Source: Hofstenia miamia (Eukaryota; Xenacoelomorpha; Acoela). Taken from it: DNA of 56,313 nt. Numbering within the stretch: the first letter of the stretch is position 1; each line of letters begins with the position of its first letter. The notes under the pieces are model-generated. The model had not been told where the DNA came from and did not search any database. It saw nothing but the letters and a program-made list of their open reading frames with translations. Made by a program: the position numbers and the translations under genes. The stretch lies in the NCBI GenBank assembly GCA_004352715.1, contig SCFE01000012.1:1624122-1680434 (forward strand), in the 5' to 3' direction. Below are positions 22,081 through 32,932 of this stretch, piece after piece.

Positions 22081-23442
22081 AAATGATATCTACAAGTATA
22101 CAAATCTGCCAAATTTAGCAAAAATGTAAAATGTCAAAAGTAAGTGCAATTTTGAAATGACACTTTTTTAAATCTTGGAAACCTTTTCTGCTCATTTGCA
22201 ATTTTTTTATAGAATAGTTGACTTCAAGCTGTTCAAACATTCATGAATAAATTTTTTTGAATTTTAATTTAACACAAATATTACAATATTTTACAAGCAA
22301 GAATTTCAAGAAAGCCTCTCACAATACTTTTATATTTTAAGACAGGCTCTTGGAATCAAAATAATGAAGAAAGATTGTCTATTGTAATGTATAAATTTTA
22401 TTTCTTAATTTCTTTGAGTTAAGAGCCCAGAAGAAAGCGTGTATAGCATAGTATCCTTATGATTGAACACATTGGTGCAAGCAATTGAAATCATAACAAA
22501 GGTTTTTACAAAAGCTGGCATAGTAGAGTGCGTTATCAACTTCGGATGGGTAACTAATTTCATTCATTGCGCTATTCTTAATTTGATCAGGCATAATTAA
22601 AAATCATTATAGTTATATATTTGTTCACTAGATGGCAGCAAGGGCGTAGCCAGGTTTCTGATCGAGGATGGCGAAATGATGTAATAGAGTCAAATAAGTG
22701 CTAAAGTTAGCCTTAAAAATGATAACTTAGAACTATTGATATTTTAATATATATATATATATATGTGCAGTTGCACAGATTTCGCACACTTGTGCAATTG
22801 CACACCAAACCTGATAAATATTGATTTCAAAATAGTTGGGTAGAAGAAAAAAACAAACCATAGGGCTATTTTCATGTATTTTTCACATGGGATGGGAGAT
22901 TAAATCAGATTCTAGCGCATTCGAATAATCAAATGCTTAAAAATTAGAATTCATCTCCACCCCAGTCAAAAATCAAGTATAGCAAATGCATCCTAACTCA
23001 TCCTATTGCTATTCTCAAAGTATCTCATTGTGATACAATTTCAAACCCATCTGGTGAGACGCCCTGAGAACATCTTATTGGGATATATGGTGTCTCAAGG
23101 AGACATCCTAGAGATATTGTTTTGGACGGACATTAAGACAGATTTAGGATCATTTTAGGATGCATTGCGATGTTCTCATGATATTGCTAGGATTGCAATT
23201 ATGTCGCAGTGAGATGCTTGTAGGATGTCATGGGCATTTCTCATTTTTGTCTGGGACATTCTCTTTCAATTATTCGATTAAATTTCCTCAAACAGAAATT
23301 GATTTGAAATAAAATATTTTTTCAACAAAATCAGGTTTCTAAAATATCATACATGCAAAAATGTTTTGCCCCTCCTTTAAGAAGTTTCTCGTGGCACCCT
23401 TTATGCTGCATATTGTCTTCATGGAAATCAAGCAAAATCGCT
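22081..23442. other. No gene; short repeats
   Basis: It contains a 26-bp partial copy of the left end of the 417-bp dispersed repeat (22717-22742), a (TA)n at 22749-22765, and a perfect palindrome TGTGCAATTGCACA near 22790-22803. From 22990 to 23230 there is a loose cluster of related words (catcct, tctcattg, gagac) with no clear unit. Confidence 0.4.
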
Positions 23443-23859
23443 AAATGATAACTTAGAACTATTGAATATCAGTTCCAAATAAAACGTTAATACCAATATA
23501 AATCACTGTAGTGATATAAATTTCAAAAATTTTAATTGCAAATAAGAGTGATTAGCAAAAAATTTTTCAAAGATACTTAGCAGATATTATTCTTTCTACA
23601 AAATACTACAGACAATTAATATTTAAAATATCAAAAAGCTATACCGTTGTTTCCACATCTGTAACTAATGCAGCTGGACATTATGATCCACATTTAGCTG
23701 TACCTTGCAGAGGTTGGCTCTTTATATTTGCAACAGATACATAATTTCCAGAATCATTGCAGCAATAAACAATGTGTTTTGAAACATCCTTTTGTTTGTT
23801 TAAATTATATTGAACAATTAAAATGGATGACGAATTTTCTAATTCCACTGGGCATTCAC
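23443..23859 (-). repeat. 417-bp dispersed repeat, copy 1
   Basis: Nearly identical to 41084-41500 and in the same orientation. The minus strand has an open frame of ~60 codons ending TAKCGS. In both copies it contains NKQKD.SKHIVYC and GNYVSVANIKS. The protein family is not recognised. It could be the 3' end of a retroelement or a captured exon. Confidence 0.85.
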
Positions 23860-24589
23860 TATGAGAAGGCATTGAAACTGATCAATTTTTTTCAAATCAT
23901 TGAATTTTCAAAATTTTTAGTGTGCCATGCACTGTACTGCTTTGACTACGCCCTTAGACATAAGCTTTTAAATTCCAATTATAAGGATATATGCCTTAGT
24001 ATACTCTTAAAACGAATTAAATAAATGTTTTTTAAATTCAACAAATGTTTACCTGAACAAAACTGGACAATTTTTGTTGATATAGTCCTGATTTCAAAGT
24101 TGTTCCTGATATATTATCTTGTTAGTCAATACAAATATAATTTTATTAAATATATGTATTTTTAAGTAGAATGCCTAAAGTATAGTTGAGACTTACATCT
24201 TTCTTTATAAATTTTAAAGATATTGACAACAAAGTTACCAATGTGATCGCGAAAAAACTTTGTGAACTTTTCAAAGCAAATTCTGAGTTAACGTAAACTA
24301 ATGAATAATTGAATAAGCAGCTCATGCTGTAAATTCATTACGTGGATTTCATTCGTTAAGCACTAGTGTAAATGATCAGTTTTTGGCATTATTCAATATA
24401 TTGTTAATAATATATTTACTCATTAATAAACATGTGGCTAATAAACAAAGAACCCCAATTGATAAACTTGATGAATAAAAGCCATGTTTCTGAAGTGCAA
24501 GCATCTCATACTATGGAATTTAAGAAAAAGAAATTTTTAAATTTTAAAAAGCTAATGTTACACAAAAGTGCCTAAGCATTTATGTGGAA
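23860..24589. other. No gene recognised
   Basis: AT-rich. No coding or repeat signal seen. Confidence 0.5.
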
Positions 24590-25370
24590 AATTGGGAAAC
24601 CAAGGGCTATGCCCGAATCGTCCTGGAGAGTAACCTCCATGTGGTGGTTCCTGGGTAGGCGGAGACGCTGAGCCAATACTTGATGGGCGCGTCGCTTCGC
24701 GGAGTCCCGAACCAGGAGTGGACGTTAAACAATAGGGTAAAAGAAGGTGCTGCCATATGTGCAGGGATGCACATATGGGGGCGGTGACGGTGATGTGAGA
24801 CTGTCTGTTCTGNNNNNNNNNNNNNNNNNNNNNNNNNNNGGAGCAGACGGCGACGTCTATGCCCAGAGCCGTAGAGTGCGTCTACGAGGGCAGTTATACA
24901 GAGGATTTTCCTCTGTCTCTGGCCTCTAGATAGGCCCAGGCCAGCATTTGCTGAGCCTTACCTATGAGGGAGCTTTGCTCTGTCATGGGTTTTAGTTATG
25001 ATCCGACATTCTAAGTCACGGAGATTTTAGGACGTCACTTGGTGCTTTGCACTCAAGTGTATAAATATCTCCTAAATAATCAGGATCTCCATAACAGGCA
25101 GACGCAGGTGCTCACGAGTTGCCTCAGTTAGTAGCCTTGGTTGGCGAAAGCTGTAGAGAGGCGCAACCCTCTCACGAAGCTCGGCCTTCTGCTTCACTCT
25201 CTGCTGATCAGACTCAACACAGATCAGCACTCTGCGTGCCAGGGGTCGCCAGAGGTCAAGCATGATACAAGATCCGGCCCTAGCGGGTACACTTCCAGGG
25301 GAGGAGTCACGGACTTGATCTGTTGACACGCACTCTTCAGTCTGTTGACTGGTAGAGTAACCCCGACATG
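24590..25370. mobile_element. GC-rich island, probable non-LTR or other mobile-element fragment
   Basis: About 780 bp with clearly higher GC than everything around it, including a 27-N gap (24813-24839). It holds a perfect hairpin at 24753-24778 (10-bp arms CCATATGTGC/GCACATATGG, 6-base loop) and a short CAGAGGATTTTCCTCTG hairpin near 24899-24915. A minus-strand open frame of 85 codons (25072-25329) is Arg-rich, with no recognised domain. The compositional break and lack of introns suggest a recent insertion. The class is not decided. Confidence 0.4.
24753..24778. repeat. Perfect 10-bp inverted repeat (hairpin)
   Basis: Arms 24753-24762 and 24769-24778 around the loop AGGGAT. Confidence 0.9.
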
Positions 25371-25639
25371 TGGAAAATTATGAAATTGAAGTTCATCTAA
25401 AGACGAAATAATTTACTGGCACTAAATACTATGGAACATCAGATGCTGTTGGTGCTCTATATATCGCTAGGGAATGTTGCATGCTATGCTATTGGTATAT
25501 ACGGGCGCATTTTTTTGTTACAAAACGATATACTTTAGCTTCTCATCTGTGCACAATATGAAGAGCTAATTATTCCTTCAATGTATATTTACAATACCTA
25601 ATTATCTTCTTTCATGACATGTTTTGAATTGCGCTCCTC
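25371..25639. other. No gene recognised
   Basis: AT-rich spacer between the GC-rich island and the CCAAT/CRE cluster. Confidence 0.5.
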
Positions 25640-25715
25640 TTATTTTCCAATTAGGGTTACTAAATATTCCTTTAACGCATGGGTGTAACATTTTGTTACA
25701 ATAGTAGTATTAATT

Positions 25716-25853
25716 GGGCAGAAGCACTGCCACTTTTTTCTGATTGGTCGAGAGGTGGGCAGAAGCACGTTACACTTTTTTCTGATTGGTCGAGAGGGGT
25801 GGCCTTCGACCTGAGACGCTGTGGATATTGCCGGGGGTGTTTTACTGACGTCA
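25716..25853. promoter_or_regulatory. Promoter-like cluster: duplicated CCAAT-box unit and CRE
   Basis: A 40/41-bp unit beginning GGGCAGAAGCAC and ending TCTGATTGGTCGAGAGG occurs twice (25716-25755, 25757-25797). Each carries ATTGG, an inverted CCAAT box. More CCAAT/ATTGG words lie at ~25647 and ~25713. A perfect cAMP-response element TGACGTCA is at 25846-25853. No confident gene starts next to it, so this may belong to a mobile element or an undetected gene. Motif identity is seen; promoter function is inferred. Confidence 0.45.
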
Positions 25854-25899
25854 TGCATGTACTTTTACTAGTTTTTGTGTTATTTATGTGATCTAATTT

Positions 25900-25999
25900 C
25901 CCACATTACCATACATTTTTTAGTTTTACTTTCCCACATTACTTACATTTTTTAGTTTTACTTTCCCACACTACCGTGCATTACATGTATTAATTTCCC
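25900..25999 (+). repeat. Tandem array, ~32-33 bp unit
   Basis: CCCACA begins at 25900, 25933, 25965 and 25997. The first two units share CATTTTTTAGTTTTACTTT and the later ones are diverged. Confidence 0.8.
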
Positions 26000-26003
26000 A
26001 CAT

Positions 26004-26157
26004 TTACATACTTGTTTAAAAAGTGTAATCGAAAAATATTTCCAAGTAAAATTAATTTACATACTTGTTTAAAAAGTGTAATCGAAAAATATTTCCAAGT
26101 AAAAATTAATTTACATACTTGTTTAAAAAGTGGAATCGAAAAATATTTCCAAGTAAA
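26004..26157 (+). repeat. Tandem array, three units of 53-54 bp
   Basis: Units start TTACATACTTGTTTAAAAAG at 26004, 26057 and 26111 and end CCAAGTAAA. They are almost identical. Confidence 0.93.
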
Positions 26158-26185
26158 GATAAATATTAATAATAATATATAATAA

Positions 26186-26211
26186 ACGTATGTGGTAAAA
26201 CCCACATACGT
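26186..26211. repeat. Perfect 10-bp hairpin
   Basis: Arms ACGTATGTGG and CCACATACGT enclose the loop TAAAAC, just after the tandem arrays. The arm repeats the CCCACAT word of the first array. Confidence 0.9.
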
Positions 26212-26442
26212 GTTTAAGACAAGACAAAACTGTAATTTATTCTACACTTTGCTTATAATGATCATATATATCATACTATTAAATTTGTCTATCGGTCTAG
26301 TTTATCATCATTGTTGTTGAAGGAATTCTGTAGGAAGCAAACGAATTTCACATGATCATATCTAAATTAATGACTAATAAATGAGGTGACAGATCACAGT
26401 ATAAAACACATGACAATTAAAAGTTTAAATAAATTCAATAAN

Positions 26443-26559
26443 CTTTGGTAATATTGACTTCAAAATGCATTTTTGGGGTTGCAAGAGAACGTCTTGTTTG
26501 CTCTTCCCAACTTTTGCGGATTTTTTAGCATGAGATTTGCTAGCAGCTTTTGGAGTCAT
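26443..26559 (-). pseudogene. Histone H2B-like N-terminal tail, partial
   Basis: The minus-strand frame starts with ATG at 26559 and reads MTPKAASKSHAKKSAKVGKS, the composition and opening style of histone H2B (M.PK....KK..K) or an H1 tail. After about 21 residues it changes to non-histone sequence (QDVLLQPQ...) and runs into the lone N at 26442. No histone fold follows on the other side. It is either a fragment cut by an assembly fault or a broken pseudogene. A chance Lys-rich frame cannot be excluded. Confidence 0.35.
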
Positions 26560-28080
26560 CGCCAAATTTAAAAATTGAAAAAGTGTTCAAAGCACAGGTT
26601 ATTTATTACAAACTTTTAGCATTTCAACAAGCCTTGATATTGGGTGGAAGTGGTGAAAATTGTAACATTTTAACTAGAATAATGTTTTTAATGAAATAAT
26701 CAGTCTTTTTTGGAGAGTTTATTTGTGAAAGTTGGTTTCTTGTTTACCAAATTTTATTGATGTCTTTTATGTTAAGAATTAAATAAATAACCTTTATGTG
26801 AATTTTCAATGGTTGTAGACTTATATTTTTTCCAACGTTTTTCCTTTCTTTGAGTTTACATGGCTTATGTCTTTCTATGTTTGTAGACGTCAATCCATTC
26901 TTTCAGTACTGATATACATTTAATTTTTCCATTTGTATACATGAATATTATGTTAAAATAAGATATCTTTTCGTCATTGAACAAAATGAAAATTTCATGA
27001 GGTTATTAGTATAAACTTTCAAGAATGGGTAAGAAAAACGTTAATGCACAAAAATACGAGTAATCTTTATTGTAAATTCAGATATTATTTTATACAGATT
27101 TTATTTATAAAAATAAATATTTTAATACGCTGAATACAATGAATATTTAACAAAGGTTTGAATTGTTTCCCAGTGTAAAAACATGAAATTTTATAGTAAT
27201 TCGAAATCAAATGAAACAAAATTTGTANCATGAGGTTATTAGTATAAACTTTCAAGAATGGGTAAGAAAAACGTTAATGCACAAAAATACGAGTAATCTT
27301 TATTGTAAATTCAGATATTATTTTATACAGATTTTATTTATAAAAATAAATATTTCAATACATTGAATACAATCAATATTTAACAAAGGTTTGAATTGTT
27401 TCCCAGTGTAAAAACATGAAATTTTATAGTAATTCGAAATCAAATGAAACAAAATTTGTAATATTAACTTTTTAAAATACAAAAATAACTTACATTATTG
27501 AATGAATTCAACCATCACCACTTGAATCATTGTGAAAACTGAATAATGTGTTAAAATGAAGGAAGATATCTTTTCGTCATAGACATTTAACAAAATCCAA
27601 ATTTTATGACAGTTTTAGTATAAACTTTAAAAAAGGAGAAAGAAAAACGTACATACACTTAAATTCGACATTTCCTTGTTGTATATTCAGAGTTTTTCGT
27701 ATTTCGAAGTGTTAATGGTTCTGTTTTTATGTATTTTATTTAATATCTAACGTAAATACCCATTTTAAGGCTAAATATTTTAATACAATATTTCATTATA
27801 TATAAATTAAACTAACAAATTTTTGCTTTTGTTGGAAAAATAATTTTTAAAGTTTTATGTTTGACCACACAGATTGTAACTTACAGTGATTTTCATCTAG
27901 ACTAATAATTGTCAATGTTTTACCTAACTGTTAATTTAACATGGTCATAATTAATAGTACTGAAAGCTCTTTCTGGGTCAAGGTTGGTGAGTAGCATCTT
28001 TGTCGCAATCTCCAAATGAAAACCATCTCCATGTTGCTGTTGACACCCAACAGCTAATTTGGGTAGCATTATTGCAAGCA
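26560..28080. other. Non-coding region with duplicated overlap
   Basis: No gene seen. It contains the duplicated 232-bp block around the N at 27228. A diverged third copy of the block's opening (GATATCTTTTCGTCAT...) occurs near 27566-27650. Confidence 0.5.
26996..27460 (+). repeat. 232-bp duplicated overlap across the N at 27228
   Basis: 26996-27227 and 27229-27460 have equal length and differ at a few sites. The arrangement is the same as at N1025 and N3151, so a failed haplotype merge is likely. Confidence 0.8.
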
Positions 28081-28640
28081 CCTTAGTCACTCATTCTCTG
28101 TATTGTTCAATAGCAGGTTCAATTGCTTTTTTCTGCCACCTGAGCCATCAATAGCTGTACTCTCACTTTCAATGGTATGATACTCTTGTTCTGAGTTAAC
28201 GTCATTGTCATCATCTGTACTACTGAATAGATCTTTGGATGAAGTCGATTGCTGCATTTGTTGGCTCTCTTTCATTTGCATTTTCTTTAAAAAGCTTCCC
28301 TCTGCTTCACACTTTCAGAAGTTCTTTGCCATGCATTATCTACAGAATCATCACAGAAAATTATCCTTGGCCCCTTTTTGGTCTTCAAAAAACATTAATT
28401 TGGTTCCTGTTATTTTCACATCATATATAGTTTCTTGTAGCTTCCTCACACTTTCATCTGTACAGTATACATCAAACAAAGAGTTTGCTACTGTTGCATT
28501 AAACTAGTTTTCTTTAGATTGAGTCTTGCAGTACAGGCACAGACTTGTGAATATTCTCTAAATTCCTCATAGAGTTTTCTTTCCTTTATGGCTATATTGC
28601 TGATATACTTTGTCTAAAGTTTACATCATATCAATTGATT
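28081..28640 (-). pseudogene. Decayed coding remnant, family not recognised
   Basis: The minus strand reads, with frameshifts, SNIAIKERKLYEEFREYSQ, then ...FEDQKG, IFCDDSVDNAWQRTSESVKQ and an acidic low-complexity tail (STDDDNDVNSEQEYHTIESE). The longest clean frame is 64 codons (28087-28281). The layout resembles repetitive invertebrate hypothetical proteins with an F-x-DQ motif, but I cannot name the family. Likely repeat-derived. Confidence 0.3.
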
Positions 28641-30368
28641 CTGGACATTTTTAGCTACTATCCATGCAGCATCTTGAAGAGACTACTGAGTTTTACCAGC
28701 TCTAGATTGCCTCAACACAAACATCAATATTTCAATAATATCCTTCTCTAGTGGTAAAACACCTGGTCTGAATTGATACTTCTCAATATATTCAAATGAG
28801 TCACATTTGTGGGATGAAGCTGATCTTTATGTCCTCATTTTTTTATCTGGCTGTATATAACTGTACACGTCAGAACTTACTTCTTTTCTTCACACCAAAC
28901 TAAAGAATGAGTATTGTTACATTACAAATTATAAATAATGCTCATAATATCTATATATGGCAACTAATTTATTGTGTAACTGTAAATTTCATAAAAATAA
29001 TGGTTATATATGTGTTTGAAATACAATTTTATGTCAATAGAATGACTTTTTTGTGATTTTGAGCTTTTTTTGAAGTTCAGAGGGTATGCACAAGGGGGTT
29101 ACACATAAAATATTTCAACAAAATAATTTTTTGCATATATTCTGTGTCATAGCAAATATTTAGAACCACGAAAATGGGAGTCATACAACTTTTCCTCCCC
29201 TACTATAAAGTATTCATATTAAGCTAAGGCAATGTGCAGGTAGTCTCCAAATACCAGCAGTAAATCCCCTTGAGACCCAAGTATAAAATACTCACATATC
29301 TTCTCTATATTTGAGTGGTAGGTGCATTTTTCAATCACTACTTCTATTAGCACTGCATTTGCCTCACATGCTCAAGTGTTTCCACCACTACAAGGTGATT
29401 ACTTTGTTTCCTTGTAGTAAGCCTCTGTTATTCTACAATTCTACACAGTGTACATCTCAGCCCTTACAGTTCATTTGCTTATTTCAGTTTTCAACCTGTA
29501 CAGACATATTATGCAATAGTTTGTATACTTCAAAGTTTATACTTTTTGGGTTGCTTCTTTTATATTTATTTAAAATTGAATGGCTAATGTTTTACTTTAA
29601 CTGTGCTTGGTTGAATTTGAATTTATAATGTACTATGCTATATTTTACATTGAGTGCATTAATTTGAATGCTTTTGCTTATAATTTGATCAGTAAACCGT
29701 GTAGTTTACCTACTGTGCCATTGTCAACTATTGAATATTAGAAAGACAGTGCAATTCTTTCTTGCCAGGTACATTAGCTTAGAGAGCATTTATGAGAATT
29801 TCTTGTATTTTGGAATCAATTAAGTTAAGCCAAGAGCATTTCAGTAATTTACATTTGGTCTTAGCTCTATAAGTAAGGTTTGCTTTATCATGCAAATGTG
29901 CTTTTCATAATAATAAATTCAAAATATTGTACTTGATAATTATTTTAACATCTATTTTCTAAGCATTACATTTTCATATGACACGTCAAATGCACTTGTC
30001 TGTGTCCATGCTTATAATTATGCAGATTATCAGTTTACAAATAAAAATGCGTCTTTGTGTACTGAAGCATACATCTCAATCTGCAAATTTCTTATTATAA
30101 TGAAATCAATAAGTTGCTGCCTAAATATCATAGTAGAAAATTTACTTATTGTTCAAATCAGTTCATTAAATTTTACATGATTATCCTTTTAGTATGATTC
30201 AAAAGAAAGTTCTGTCTATCATATTACAGAACTGCAAGGTAATATAAATAGTTTCTCAGCAAATTGCAGATCTTTATTTGATAGATACACCAAAAATGCT
30301 TAATTGCTATATAGTTTCCATTTCATTTGCTTACTAGTAGGTTCTCAACATAAAATAGTCACTGATTA
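28641..30368. other. No gene recognised
   Basis: AT-rich. Open frames up to 105 codons (29311-29628) are Leu/Phe/Ser-rich with no domain and look non-coding. Confidence 0.5.
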
Positions 30369-30385
30369 ATATATATATATATATA
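30369..30385. repeat. (TA)n microsatellite at outer end of minus-strand PLE
   Basis: The array lies directly beyond the 3' end of the minus-strand Penelope copy. Confidence 0.9.
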
Positions 30386-30835
30386 CTTGAAATTAAAATA
30401 CTTTGTGAGTAAAATGTTGGTAATATTTTAAAAAGATAAGAATATTGTTAGGAGCATTATATTAGAACAATTTCGAGATGCTATGTTTTTTCTGCCTATT
30501 TATTATCTTACTTTTATCTGCAGTTTCATTGATGGTAATTGCGTCTCCTATTTTCTTATAGTATTGATTTTATGTTGAGCACTACAGTAATAGTTGCAAG
30601 GTATACAAAGTCCAGTGTTAGTTGACTTCTTATGCCATTCAAATTCAATTTTTCTTGATGTTCTAGTTGATGTTGTCTTTAGAAATGTCCTCAGATCTAA
30701 ATATGCAAAATATATCATCCACATAGTAAGAAAATAATAATGGAAAGTTTCATGCTTTCATTTTTAAATTGTTTTTCAATAATATCTAATAAAAATTTTC
30801 CATAACTGGTTCTAATACTTAGTTCTATAAACTTT
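30386..30835 (-). pseudogene. Penelope-like element, minus-strand copy with internal deletion
   Basis: In reverse complement this segment aligns with the plus-strand copy at 31150-32430. It starts at the RT block before YVDD (FLLDIIEKQFKNES..., then a YVDD-like block near 30705-30730 and the following FEWHKKST near 30640). It then jumps, near 30560, to the segment matching 32287-32420 after the GIY-YIG domain (AAAATAGGAGA.GCAATT). The RT thumb and most of the endonuclease are deleted. The copy ends at (TA)n. It lies head to head with the plus copy. Confidence 0.72.
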
Positions 30836-30839
30836 GCAA

Positions 30840-32528
30840 GTTATAATTTAGCAAAAAATGGATGAGATAGTTAATAAATTAATCCCAAAGGAATATATTC
30901 TTGATGCACAAATGATTTCCTTCAAAAGTTAGACAACGAAAATTCAGTATTAAAACTTTCTGAGAGCATAATGTGTAGCTTAGACATAAAATCGTTTTTC
31001 ACCAACATTTTTATTGAAAAACCAATAGATCAAATTATAAATATGATAAAATAAAAAATCATAAAAGTTTAAGAACACAATTGAACTTGCCTGCAAAAAT
31101 ACCCATTCTATGTTCAATGGCAAAATCTACAATTAAATTAATGGAATTGCAATGGGGTCACTACTGGGACAGACTATGGCAATTTTTTACTGAGATACTA
31201 TTGAAAGACGACTTCAAATGAAAAAATGAAACCATTTCCAATATTTTATTCTTTCTATGTGGATGATATATTTTACATATTTAAATCTGAGGACGATGTA
31301 AATTATTTCATTCCCAGATTAACAACATATTATCAACAATATAATTTATAATAAAAAACGAAAAAAATAATAGGTTGACATTTCTAAATACAACATTAAC
31401 TAGAACATTAAGAAAAATCGAATTTGAATGGTATAACAAGTCAATTAACACTGGACTGTAATACCTTACAACTCTTATTGTAGTCTTCAACATAAAATCA
31501 AAACTATAAAAATTTTGATCAACCAAGTCATGTAACATCATCCAATTATAGAACTTAGCAACAGCTATAAATGAAATGTTTACCATTGATTCAATGTTAC
31601 GACTAGGTATAGGGAAATAATAAACCTTTCGTTCTTGTCGTACATGCACTTATAATAATTGACACAGCGATTAAATTATGCCATTGGCAAACGTGAATGC
31701 GCAGCAGTTATGCGCTATTTAATAGTTAGCTGAGAAATAAAAACCACTTCGAGACTCCTGCTTTGCACTGAGATAGAAATTAAGCGTTGAGACAAGTAAG
31801 CACCGCACACTCTAATCACAAGCTGCCTTCCCCTCAGGTAGCACTCCGGCTGGACGCCGTATGAATTGGTCATCCTGGTTACAAGTTACAGTGGGTGAAT
31901 TACTGATGCCAGTTATTACGATCTCTTAGAATAACAATTGTTATTTATTTTGTTGGAATCGTGGCTGTTCTATGTAGGCCTCTATAGTAACCTTCTTGCA
32001 GAGTCAACTAGTTTCTTTTTGGTAATGCCGTTATAGTCCCCAGCCACTGATTCTACATTAAAACATCAAACATTTTAAAAATTATAGACGTCTTCCATTG
32101 TCATTGGAATCATGAGTCGTATACAAATATCAATATGATTAGTGTGATGGCTTATACATTAGTGAGACCAAAAGCATACGGAAATCTAAATGCAAGAACA
32201 AATGAGAGGCCACCTAGCTAACATCAGACATATTTTGCAATCAACATCAAAAGCAAAAAAAACCTTAAAATTATAATGAAAACAAATCTTATGAAAATAG
32301 GAGAAGCAATTGCCATCACTGAAACAACAATAAAAGTATAAGCTATTAAATAGACGGAAAGAACTTAGCATCTCCAAATGAGTATAATATAATGCATCTT
32401 AACAGTAAACTTAGCTTTTTAACATATTAAGACAATTTTCATGACGAAGATAGAAAAACCAGTCTAATATATGTGCTTAAAGTTTCATTTTAAATTTAAA
32501 ATATAAAAATTATCAAGGGAATTTGTTT
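30840..32528 (+). pseudogene. Penelope-like element, plus-strand copy (RT and GIY-YIG remnants)
   Basis: RT motifs on the plus strand are LSSLDIKSFFTNIFIEK near 30954-31005, GNCNG.../MGSLLGQTMANFF near 31145-31190 and FYSFYVDDIFYIFKSEDD near 31250-31300. NRLTFLNTTLTR follows near 31370-31400. The GIY-YIG endonuclease is recognisable as VVYKYQYD, CDGLYISETKS near 32110-32170 (family: C..CYIGET). Stops and frameshifts are frequent, so it is inactive. A GC-richer segment at about 31655-32040 without PLE similarity separates RT from endonuclease. The copy ends at (TA)n from 32529. In intact PLEs the protein copies RNA at nicked or telomeric ends. Confidence 0.82.
31655..32045. mobile_element. Possible LTR-like insertion inside the plus-strand PLE
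   Basis: The segment is compositionally distinct (higher GC) and lies where PLE RT thumb sequence is expected. It carries GAGAAATAAAAACC followed ~30 bp later by an initiator-like GCACTGAG and a U5-like tail. Possible TG...CA ends are TGACACAG and GAGTCA, but no target duplication was found. Confidence 0.3.
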
Positions 32529-32932
32529 TATATATATATATATATATANNNNNNNNNNNNNNNNNNNNNNNNNNNNNNNNNNNNNNNNNNNNNNNNNNNN
32601 NNNNNNNNNNNNNNNNNNNNNNNNNNNNNNNNNNNNNNNNNNNNNNNNNNNNNNNNNNNNNNNNNNNNNNNNNNNNNNNNNNNNNNNNNNNNNNNNNNNN
32701 NNNNNNNNNNNNNNNNNNNNNNNNNNNNNNNNNNNNNNNNNNNNNNNNNNNNNNNNNNNNNNNNNNNNNNNNNNNNNNNNNNNNNNNNNNNNNNNNNNNN
32801 NNNNNNNNNNNNNNNNNNNNNNNNNNNNNNNNNNNNNNNNNNNNNNNNNNNNNNNNNNNNNNNNNNNNNNNNNNNNNNNNNNNNNNNNNNNNNNNNNNNN
32901 NNNNNNNTATATATATATATATATATATATAT
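32529..32932. repeat. (TA)n microsatellite containing a 359-N gap
   Basis: N at 32549-32907 within TA. It abuts the 3' end of the plus-strand PLE. Confidence 0.95.

Noticed and set aside
24590-25370. tRNA or rRNA gene in the GC-rich island
   Set aside because: No cloverleaf with A/B boxes and no rRNA core sequence could be found by eye.
26004-26157. CRISPR array
   Set aside because: Three head-to-tail 53-bp units without unique spacers in an animal genome; an ordinary tandem repeat.
29311-29628. 105-codon plus-strand ORF
   Set aside because: Leu/Phe/Ser/Cys-rich with no motif and no supporting signals; treated as chance.
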